NCBI RefSeq assembly: GCF_018336975.1
Contig: NZ_CP025572.1
Coordinates: 4,375,450-4,401,060 of the forward strand
Reading direction: 5' to 3'
Source: Marinomonas sp. CT5
GTDB taxonomy: Bacteria; Pseudomonadota; Gammaproteobacteria; Pseudomonadales; Marinomonadaceae
Length of the DNA: 25,611 nt
In this document: positions 11,394 to 18,004 of the stretch, piece after piece
How the letters are laid out: each line of letters opens with the position of its first letter
How positions within the stretch are numbered: the first letter of the stretch is position 1
Translations under genes and position numbers: made by a program
The notes under the pieces: generated by a model
Told to the model about the DNA's origin: nothing
The model's input: only the letters and a program-made list of their open reading frames with translations
The model's database searches: none

Positions 11394-11702
11394 TTAGTTA
11401 ATGCCAGTTATTTTCACTTCTGTGAACCACTGACGATGACCCATACGCTTCATAGAATGCTTACGACGACGGAATTTCAAGATTTTCACTTTATCTCCGC
11501 GACCATGAGCAACAACTTCAGCTGTTACTTTAGCGCCTTCTACAACTGGTGCACCAACTTTAACGTCGTCGCCATTGCTTACAAGAAGAACGTCGTCGAA
11601 TTGAATCGCGCCACCTTCTTCAACAGCTAATTTCTCAACCTTAAGGGTTTGGCCTTCTTCTACACGGTATTGTTTACCGCCAGTTTTGATCACTGCAAAC
11701 AT
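11394..11702 (-). CDS. rplU: 50S ribosomal protein L21
   Basis: L21 binds 23S rRNA domain I. The product has 102 residues with the expected [18 protein letters not shown] start and the basic end [19 protein letters not shown]. An in-frame TTG at 11714 would add MEKN, but those codons are the ribosome site itself (TTGGAGAAGAAC before the ATG), so the ATG at 11702 is the start. It forms a two-gene unit with rpmA and is divergent from ispB, the usual gammaproteobacterial arrangement. A well-formed promoter lies about 140 bases upstream, giving a long leader in which no clear structure was found. Confidence 0.97.
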   Translation of the reverse strand: MFAVIKTGGKQYRVEEGQTLKVEKLAVEEGGAIQFDDVLLVSNGDDVKVGAPVVEGAKVTAEVVAHGRGDKVKILKFRRRKHSMKRMGHRQWFTEVKITGIN

Positions 11703-11839
11703 GTTCTTCTCCAATGAGATTTACCCGGCTACTGAAATTGAATTTGACCTACTTCTAGTGGCAATAAGTTTCTGACCGAATCGATCAAAAATCACTAACC
11801 ATATGATAGGGAGCAAAATGTGGGTAAATCGGACGCGAG

Positions 11840-11868
11840 ATTGTACAAAATCACACCACTCAATACAA
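11840..11868 (-). promoter_or_regulatory. rplU-rpmA promoter
   Basis: On the minus strand a -35 TTGTAT (plus 11863-11868) and a -10 TACAAT (plus 11840-11845) have a 17-base spacer. The following CTCGCGTCC is a GC-rich discriminator, as seen at ribosomal protein promoters under stringent control. Start of transcription is near 11833, leaving a leader of about 130 bases. Confidence 0.75.
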
Positions 11869-11907
11869 GCCAAAAGCCACGTCTTTATATATTTTTCGTA
11901 TTTAAGG

Positions 11908-11936
11908 TTGACCCTGACACAAGCCTTACCTAGCAT
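11908..11936 (+). promoter_or_regulatory. ispB promoter
   Basis: TTGACC at 11908-11913 and TAGCAT at 11931-11936 are spaced by 17 bases. The start would be near 11943, about 40 bases before the ispB ATG at 11985. It lies back to back with the rplU promoter, about 40 bases apart. Confidence 0.6.
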
Positions 11937-11984
11937 GAGGCACACTTGCTGATCAGCTTGAGACTATTTAGCTTCGGAAATTGC

Positions 11985-12965
11985 ATGCAACCTATACAAA
12001 TACACGACGTTGTGGCCAATGAATTTGGCCAAGTGAACGACTATATTGTGTCACAACTTAGTAGTGACATCCCTCTAATAGAGCAAATCGGCTACTACAT
12101 CATTAGTAATGGCGGCAAACGCCTACGCCCACTGCTGGTATTATTAGCAGCACGAGCAAGTGGAGACCTGGATAAAAAGAAACTTGAACAAGCCATTCAA
12201 ATGGCGACCATCATTGAGTTTATCCACACATCAACCTTACTCCATGATGATGTGGTCGATGAATCCAACATGCGCCGAGGAAAAAAGACGGCGAACGAAG
12301 AATGGGGTAATGCACCAAGCGTTCTAGTTGGTGACTTTCTATATTCTCGCGCCTTTCAAATCATGGTGGATGTGGGCAGCATGGAATGCATGAGCATTTT
12401 ATCCAAAACAACCAACATCATTGCCGAAGGTGAAGTTCAACAACTTATAAACTGTGGTGACCCAGACACAACGGAAGAGAGCTACCTAAAAGTCATACAG
12501 TACAAAACAGCACAACTGTTTGAAGGGGCAGCACTTTGTGGCGCCGTCATTGCTGGAGCCAGTACAGAATATCAAGAAGCCCTAAGGCACTTTGGCATGT
12601 ACGTGGGAACCGCATTCCAACTCATTGATGATGTTATGGACTACACCAGCACAGCAGAAGAAATGGGAAAAAGCGTGGGTGATGATCTAGCAGAAGGTAA
12701 ACCCACTCTGCCTCTCATCTATACAATGAAAAATGGTCCTAAAGACGCCGTAGAACGAGTCAGACAAGCGATATTAACCGGTGGACTTGAGCAATTAGAA
12801 ACCATTATAAACGACGTACAAAACTGTGGCGCTATTGAGTACACTCAGCAAAAAGCACAAGAACAAGCAGATCTAGCCATAAAAGCTATAGCCGAATTGC
12901 CAGAATCTGACTACAAAAAAGCACTTGTTACATTGGCCAATGCCTCTGTGAAACGTCGCAATTAG
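11985..12965 (+). CDS. ispB: Octaprenyl-diphosphate synthase (trans-polyprenyl synthase)
   Basis: IspB extends farnesyl diphosphate with IPP to make the side chain of ubiquinone and menaquinone. The 326-residue protein carries both Asp-rich motifs that bind magnesium: LLHDDVVDES (D88, D89, D92) and FQLIDDVMDY (D215, D216, D219), plus NGGKRLRP near residue 42-49 for substrate phosphate binding. The open frame begins at a TTG at 11946, but the ATG at 11985 (MQPIQIHDVV) is the family start, with a GGA seven bases before it. The divergent pairing with rplU-rpmA is typical. The chain length (C40) is inferred from the family; relatives can make C45 or C50. Confidence 0.95.
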   Translation: MQPIQIHDVVANEFGQVNDYIVSQLSSDIPLIEQIGYYIISNGGKRLRPLLVLLAARASGDLDKKKLEQAIQMATIIEFIHTSTLLHDDVVDESNMRRGKKTANEEWGNAPSVLVGDFLYSRAFQIMVDVGSMECMSILSKTTNIIAEGEVQQLINCGDPDTTEESYLKVIQYKTAQLFEGAALCGAVIAGASTEYQEALRHFGMYVGTAFQLIDDVMDYTSTAEEMGKSVGDDLAEGKPTLPLIYTMKNGPKDAVERVRQAILTGGLEQLETIINDVQNCGAIEYTQQKAQEQADLAIKAIAELPESDYKKALVTLANASVKRRN

Positions 12966-12973
12966 TTACTATC

Positions 12974-13015
12974 AATAAACCCAAACGAAGTCAGTTAACT
13001 TTGTTTGGGTTTATT
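12974..13015. terminator. Convergent terminator between ispB and the hydrolase gene
   Basis: AATAAACCCAAAC at 12974-12986 pairs perfectly with GTTTGGGTTTATT at 13003-13015, a 13-bp stem around a 16-base loop. It serves ispB on the plus strand. On the minus strand it overlaps the hydrolase stop codon by two bases. Confidence 0.8.
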
Positions 13016-13910
13016 ATGCATTCCCCTGTAGAACATCCATCACAATTCCTGCCGCCATTGAAGAGTTTTGCTGCATAAAACAATGCCCGCCATCAACTTC
13101 AATCACTCTAATATTGGAATTAAGTTTTGCTGCTAATCGATAGGCTTCTTTAAAATAATCAAAAGTATCTTTACCTTGGATAATACAAGTCGGTACAGAT
13201 ATTTTGGCTATTAAATGCCAAAGACGCTTAGGGTAGCTGGCAAAAATTGCCGCTTCCATCCAAGATGGACAGCCCAATTGATAATGCCCTTTTTCATCAC
13301 GTTTAATAGAAGAGGCTATATAATCCTCCAAACAAGCTGACTCCCAACCTTTAAAGGTTCCTCTTTCGAAAAAACTACTTTTCACTTGAGCGAAGCTTTC
13401 CCATTGAGTTCGACGACGGCGAGCCTGTTTTGCCAAAGGAATCTGACTTTTTAAACCCGCCAACCTCACACCGCGCATCATCCAAATTAAGCGAGGCGGG
13501 AAAAGTGCAGGATCTAACAAGACTAAGCGATCAAAAAGTTCAGGCGTTTGCTCACTCATTAGCGCTGTCATACAACCACCGAAACTATGCCCGATACCGA
13601 TCAGCTCCTTCTTCGGAATAATCTCTTTCTGCACACTAAGTGCTTCAGCAAAACGAGAAGCCGTGGCGTTCCAGCCGATAAAAGAATCACCTGGAGTCGA
13701 CCCACCATGGCCTGCAGCATCTTGCAGGATTAAGTTATACCCTTTAATTTTCTCCAAAAAGTTCAAATATGTCCGCACAGAAAAGCCATTACCATGAAGG
13801 AAATGAATCGTCGACTGATCTTCGTTCATTTCGCTTCGATATCCTTGAATATAACCACCATCAAATGGATATTGCCAAGCAGCTAAATTGGTTTCTCTTT
13901 TGAGAGGCAT
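13014..13910 (-). CDS. Alpha/beta-fold hydrolase
   Basis: This 298-residue protein has the alpha/beta-hydrolase layout. FLHGNGFS near residue 37-44 forms the oxyanion-hole strand (HGN type). The nucleophile elbow GHSFGG at 107-112 holds the serine at S109. An aspartate follows in GKDTFDYF near 246, and the catalytic histidine is H276 in VDGGHCFMQ. The substrate cannot be told; esters, lipids or acyl thioesters are all possible. No signal peptide is present from the chosen ATG at 13910, which has a GTGAG about seven bases upstream. A longer frame to 13973 would add 21 hydrophobic, Cys- and Phe-rich residues and is considered unlikely. It is a single-gene unit between ispB and fabA. Confidence 0.85.
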   Translation of the reverse strand: MPLKRETNLAAWQYPFDGGYIQGYRSEMNEDQSTIHFLHGNGFSVRTYLNFLEKIKGYNLILQDAAGHGGSTPGDSFIGWNATASRFAEALSVQKEIIPKKELIGIGHSFGGCMTALMSEQTPELFDRLVLLDPALFPPRLIWMMRGVRLAGLKSQIPLAKQARRRRTQWESFAQVKSSFFERGTFKGWESACLEDYIASSIKRDEKGHYQLGCPSWMEAAIFASYPKRLWHLIAKISVPTCIIQGKDTFDYFKEAYRLAAKLNSNIRVIEVDGGHCFMQQNSSMAAGIVMDVLQGNA

Positions 13911-14094
13911 AAATATACTCACAGGCAGCACAACATTGCTAAAGTCAGCATAATAACAGAAAAAAAACGACAAATAGTGGCAATACCATACGATTAAAAC
14001 TGACTTTTTCCTCTGACAACGCCCTCAAAGTAAGGCATTAATGCAAAAACGATCATTTTTCATGCAGGTAATTTGGTTTTTTTCCGTTCAAACA

Positions 14095-14123
14095 TTCATA
14101 TTAGGCCTCCAAACCGATATAAT
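14095..14123 (+). promoter_or_regulatory. fabA-fabB promoter
   Basis: TTCATA at 14095-14100 and a perfect TATAAT at 14118-14123 are separated by 17 bases, with a start near 14130 and a leader of about 80 bases. Just downstream, AACTGGACC at 14144-14152 resembles half of a FadR site, but the second half does not match. No FabR-like palindrome was recognised. The interval 13911-14209 otherwise holds no gene. Confidence 0.65.
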
Positions 14124-14209
14124 TAGCTGGATTTTCTACTGCAAACTGGACCACGACAATCCGCCGGACTATTTTTGAGTCATCGGCTGGATGTGGATAT
14201 AGGACTATA

Positions 14210-14725
14210 ATGACTACAGCTTCATCTTTTGAAAAAGACGAACTATTAAAATGCGGCCACGGTGAAATGTTTGGTGCAGGCAATGCCCAACTTCCTGTAG
14301 GCAATATGCTAATGATGGATCGCATTACTCACATCTCGACTGAAGGCGGGGAACATGGCAAAGGCGAAATTATTGCTGAGCTAGACATCAACCCTGATCT
14401 ATGGTTTTTTGCGTGTCACTTCCCTGGAGATCCAGTTATGCCAGGTTGTCTTGGTTTAGACGCGATGTGGCAGCTGGTAGGATTTTTTCTAGGTTGGAAA
14501 GGAAATAAAGGTCGCGGACGTGCACTGGGTTCTGGCGAAGTAAAATTCACAGGCCAAATTCTTCCTACCGCAAAAAAAGTTACCTTCCACATTCACCTTA
14601 AGCGCGTAATTGAGCGTAAGTTAGTGATGGGAATTGCAGACGGAAGCGTAAAAGTTGATGGTCGTGAAATTTACACTGCAAAAGATTTGCGTGTTGGCTT
14701 ATTCACGTCAACTGATAACTTCTAA
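14210..14725 (+). CDS. fabA: 3-hydroxydecanoyl-ACP dehydratase/isomerase
   Basis: FabA dehydrates 3-hydroxydecanoyl-ACP and isomerises trans-2 to cis-3-decenoyl-ACP, the branch point of anaerobic unsaturated fatty acid synthesis. At 171 residues it is nearly the E. coli length. The catalytic pair H70 ([14 protein letters not shown]) and D84 (CLGLDAMWQ) carries exactly the E. coli numbers, which separates it from FabZ. A GGA lies five bases before the ATG. It is co-transcribed with fabB 26 bases downstream, the pairing typical of Pseudomonas-like bacteria, and the pair indicates synthesis of cis-vaccenate-type lipids. Confidence 0.98.
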   Translation: MTTASSFEKDELLKCGHGEMFGAGNAQLPVGNMLMMDRITHISTEGGEHGKGEIIAELDINPDLWFFACHFPGDPVMPGCLGLDAMWQLVGFFLGWKGNKGRGRALGSGEVKFTGQILPTAKKVTFHIHLKRVIERKLVMGIADGSVKVDGREIYTAKDLRVGLFTSTDNF

Positions 14726-14751
14726 AGATTAAGAATGAAAGAGGCACATTT

Positions 14752-15966
14752 ATGCGTCGTGTAGTAGTAACAGGTCTTGGCATTGTCAGCTGCCTAGGCA
14801 ATGACAAAGAGAGCGTTCTAAACTCCTTGCGCGAGGGCCAATCTGGTATTCGTTTCGCTGAAGATTACAAAGAATATGGCTTTCGTAGCCATGTTTGTGG
14901 TCGAATTGATTTAGATGCAGAAAGCATTGATCGTAAAGTTCGCCGTTTCATGGGCGATGCTGCAACTTACGCGTATGTATCTATGCAACAAGCCATTCAA
15001 GATGCAGGCCTAACAGAAGACCAAGTATCTAACATCCGTACAGGCTTGGTTGCAGGTTCTGGTGGTGCATCCGCTAAAAACCTTGTTGATTCAGCCGATA
15101 CGCTTCGCGAAAAAGGCGTTAAACGCGTTGGACCATACCGTGTAACTCAAACTATGGGTAGTACCGTTTCTGCCTGTTTGGCGACTCCTTTTAAAATCAA
15201 AGGCGTTAACTATTCGATCACATCAGCCTGTTCTACAAGTGCTCATTGTATCGGTAATGCTATGGAGCTTATCCAACTAGGCAAACAAGACATCGTTTTC
15301 GCTGGCGGTGGTGAAGAAGAGAGCTGGACTCAAACTTGTATGTTTGATGCGATGGGAGCCCTGTCTTCTAAATACAACGAAACACCTGAAAAAGCCTCTC
15401 GTGCTTACGATGCAAACCGTGATGGTTTTGTCATTGCTGGCGGCGGCGGCATGTTGGTTATCGAAGAACTAGAACACGCTAAAGCGCGTGGTGCAAAAAT
15501 CTATGCTGAGCTAGTTGGTTACGGTGCAACATCTGATGGTTATGACATGGTTGCTCCATCTGGTGAAGGTGCAGTGCGCTGTATGCAAATGGCGATGAGC
15601 ACAATTGATGGCGACATCGATTACATCAATACTCATGGCACAAGTACACCTGCGGGCGACATGAAAGAGCTTCAAGCGGTTAATGAAACGTTCGGCGACA
15701 AAATCCCATTAATTAGCTCAACAAAATCTCTATCAGGTCACTCCTTGGGGGCAGCTGGTGTTCATGAGGCTATCTACTGCTTGCTAATGATGGAAAATAA
15801 CTTCATTACAGCATCAGCAAACGTTGATGAACTTGATCCAGCAGCAGGAAACATCCCGGTTGTAACCACTCGCAAAGATAATGCAGACTTGAACCTAATC
15901 ATGTCTAACAGTTTTGGTTTTGGCGGCACTAACGCCAGTCTAGTATTCAAAAAATACACTGCTTAA
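14752..15966 (+). CDS. fabB: 3-oxoacyl-ACP synthase I
   Basis: KAS I elongates acyl-ACP, including the cis-3-decenoyl-ACP made by FabA. The 404-residue protein keeps the Cys-His-His triad: C160 in [11 protein letters not shown]295 in [11 protein letters not shown] and H330 in [14 protein letters not shown] with K325. The glycine-rich end reads [13 protein letters not shown]. An AGAGG site precedes the ATG by eight bases. It follows fabA in a two-gene operon. A strong hairpin with a T tract closes the unit 45 bases downstream. Confidence 0.98.
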   Translation: MRRVVVTGLGIVSCLGNDKESVLNSLREGQSGIRFAEDYKEYGFRSHVCGRIDLDAESIDRKVRRFMGDAATYAYVSMQQAIQDAGLTEDQVSNIRTGLVAGSGGASAKNLVDSADTLREKGVKRVGPYRVTQTMGSTVSACLATPFKIKGVNYSITSACSTSAHCIGNAMELIQLGKQDIVFAGGGEEESWTQTCMFDAMGALSSKYNETPEKASRAYDANRDGFVIAGGGGMLVIEELEHAKARGAKIYAELVGYGATSDGYDMVAPSGEGAVRCMQMAMSTIDGDIDYINTHGTSTPAGDMKELQAVNETFGDKIPLISSTKSLSGHSLGAAGVHEAIYCLLMMENNFITASANVDELDPAAGNIPVVTTRKDNADLNLIMSNSFGFGGTNASLVFKKYTA

Positions 15967-16011
15967 ACCAACTCTTTATAGAGTAAAAAAAGCCGCATCA
16001 AATGATGAAGT

Positions 16012-16053
16012 GACCCCCAATAGTTGGACTATCCAATTACTGGGGGTCTTTTT
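16012..16053 (+). terminator. Hairpin terminator after fabB, with an IS3-like end sequence
   Basis: A 17-bp stem joins 16012-16028 to 16032-16048 around a CTA loop, with one G-U wobble and one A-C mismatch, followed by five T at 16049-16053. It fits a rho-independent terminator for fabA-fabB. The same bases (GACCCCCAATAGTTGGAC) also look like a terminal repeat of IS3/IS150-group elements, so the terminator may have been left by an old insertion. Confidence 0.75.
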
Positions 16054-16080
16054 ATGTCTTCGCTTTAGTATGAGCTTGAG

Positions 16081-16833
16081 CTAAAACAAAAAGTCATTTC
16101 CTTTAGGAAGCTTGGCCATTTCAGCACGCATCCACGCATCCATTTCTTCATGCAATGCAGACGTCTTTTTACCTTCAGACTCTATGATTGGACCAATAAC
16201 CACACGAATAGAGCCAGGATATTTACGCCACTTTTTTCCTGGCCACGTATAACCCGCGTTATGCACAACAGGTAATATTGGCACTCCGGCCGAGGTTGCA
16301 AGCATAGCTGCACCTTTATTAAAGGCTTGTTCAGCATTCGGCGCTATCCGCGTCCCTTCCGGAAAGATCAACACAGAGCGACCATCATCTAAACGCTCTT
16401 TACCCTGACTAATGATCTGTTTCAACGCATTCGTGCGTTGAGAACGGTCAATGGCAATAGGCTGCACCATACGCAACCCCCAGCCAAAGAAAGGAACCGA
16501 TAACAACTCTTTCTTTAATACCGTTGAAACTGGAGCCATTAAGACTTGCAGTACATACGTTTCCCATTCGCTTTGATGGTTTGCTACCAGCACAACGGGA
16601 CGGTTCTTATTGATATGCTCCAGACCGACTATCTCAACATTCACACCGCAAAAAACTCGAAAAACGAACAACAACCCTTTGTTATGTAAATTTAAGACTG
16701 GTTGACGATAATTCCTTGGCAGCAATACTGTCGCGAAAGGCGCAAGAACACCAAATATAATGGTCGAAACCATGTAGTAAATAGAAAAAAACGTCGAGCC
16801 GACCCAAGATCTTGCTGACTCCCAAATACTCAT
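16081..16833 (-). CDS. plsC: 1-acyl-sn-glycerol-3-phosphate acyltransferase, PlsC family
   Basis: The family transfers an acyl chain to lysophosphatidic acid at the inner membrane. The 250-residue protein starts with a hydrophobic segment (about 11-38). Block I is ANHQSEWE at 84-91, with the H-X4-E variant of the usual H-X4-D, as found in many proteobacterial PlsC proteins. Block III is FPEGTR at 157-162. The ATG at 16833 follows AGTAGG and clears the upstream stop by seven bases; the longer start at 16851 would overlap the neighbour by 11 bases. It is coupled to a second acyltransferase gene upstream. Which of the two is the housekeeping PlsC is not decided here. Confidence 0.85.
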   Translation of the reverse strand: MSIWESARSWVGSTFFSIYYMVSTIIFGVLAPFATVLLPRNYRQPVLNLHNKGLLFVFRVFCGVNVEIVGLEHINKNRPVVLVANHQSEWETYVLQVLMAPVSTVLKKELLSVPFFGWGLRMVQPIAIDRSQRTNALKQIISQGKERLDDGRSVLIFPEGTRIAPNAEQAFNKGAAMLATSAGVPILPVVHNAGYTWPGKKWRKYPGSIRVVIGPIIESEGKKTSALHEEMDAWMRAEMAKLPKGNDFLF

Positions 16834-16840
16834 TGACAGC

Positions 16841-17956
16841 CTACTCCCCATAACTGTTTAAATATTTCTGCTGCTGTTTCAATGGATTTGCATACATTGC
16901 TAACACAGTGTCTCTTAGATTTTCAGGGCAACGCTCAAGATAGCTTGAAAATGCACTATCGGTTGAAGGTAAGCCTTGCAATAAAGCCAATGCAGCCTCA
17001 TTGGTAGATTGAATCGCATAATTTGTAATGATTTGACGATCCACTTCTGCAACAAACTCTTCTGGGGTTTCAAAACCATCTTTTATGACATTCCCAAAAG
17101 TAATCACTACCTTGCCTTTTTGCCCAACAATACCATTTTTAATACTGTCTATATCTTCAAATTCCGCTTTTTCATAATTGCCAGTTGTGGTTTTTTGATG
17201 TAGTTCGCGCGCCTTATCAAAAGCACAAGGATCATACTCATAAGCAATAGAAACAGGAACAATTTTTAAGTTCGCCATTGCCTCCGGAAAAGTTTTCTTC
17301 TCCTTTTTCTGACTCATAAAAAACATTTTAATAATGGCAGGATCCGTTTGATCCAAACCATCTTTCGCTCGACCCTCTTTTTGCGCAATCCAAATATTAG
17401 CCTGATCTTTCGTCAACGATTCTGTTATGTAAGCGGAAAGCTGACCAAAAGCAGCCATCATTTCCCGAATACCATTTGCTGAACGTTTGACGATAAAGCT
17501 TTTATTAAGACGCATCAGGTCAGACACAAAAGGGCGGCGCAGTAGATTGTCTCCTATTGCAATACGCACCGTATCTAACCCTGCCAAATACAGCCCATAG
17601 TTAACAAACGCCGGATCCATCGCAATGTCCCTGTGATTAGACAGAAACAAGTAGCCAGTGCCTTTCTCTAACTTCTCAATACCACGGTATTCAACATTCG
17701 TGGTCGTCGTTTTTATCATACGCTCCATATAACTTGCGACACGCATTTGAAAATCATGGACATTTGAAATATTAGAAATTTGACGCTTCAGTGCAAGTTT
17801 AACCCCAAATGCCAATGGCGCTTTAAGAAACTTAGGCCACTGGGCAAAGCGAAAACCAATAATTGTATTAATAAAATCTGGCGTTTCGACCAAATTGTTC
17901 AACACCTCGGCGACCTCATCGTCGTTATAAGGGCGTATATCGTGAAACTGATCCAT
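16841..17956 (-). CDS. Large PlsC-domain acyltransferase of unknown substrate
   Basis: A 371-residue protein with one PlsC-type domain in its middle. Block I reads LSNHRDIAMDPAF (H108, D114; spacing H-X5-D, with D110 also available). A later KEGRAKDG near residue 192 takes the place of the FPEGTR block. The conserved run VRIAIGDNLLRRPFVSDL lies between them. The first 70 residues (DIRPYNDDEVAEVLNNL...NVHDFQ) are a separate helical region that I recall from similar proteins in Pseudomonas and Vibrio. It has no signal peptide and no clear membrane helix. It is followed directly by plsC, which suggests a shared part in phospholipid acylation. The actual acceptor is unknown. Confidence 0.75.
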   Translation of the reverse strand: MDQFHDIRPYNDDEVAEVLNNLVETPDFINTIIGFRFAQWPKFLKAPLAFGVKLALKRQISNISNVHDFQMRVASYMERMIKTTTTNVEYRGIEKLEKGTGYLFLSNHRDIAMDPAFVNYGLYLAGLDTVRIAIGDNLLRRPFVSDLMRLNKSFIVKRSANGIREMMAAFGQLSAYITESLTKDQANIWIAQKEGRAKDGLDQTDPAIIKMFFMSQKKEKKTFPEAMANLKIVPVSIAYEYDPCAFDKARELHQKTTTGNYEKAEFEDIDSIKNGIVGQKGKVVITFGNVIKDGFETPEEFVAEVDRQIITNYAIQSTNEAALALLQGLPSTDSAFSSYLERCPENLRDTVLAMYANPLKQQQKYLNSYGE

Positions 17957-18004
17957 TTAATTTTCCGTCAGTAAAAACTGGTTTGATTTTTGTTATATAT
18001 TTTA

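Noticed and set aside
15971..15990. ACTCT/AGAGT hairpin after fabB as a terminator
   Set aside because: The stem is only 5 bp and on the plus strand is followed by A, not T; the hairpin at 16012 is far stronger.
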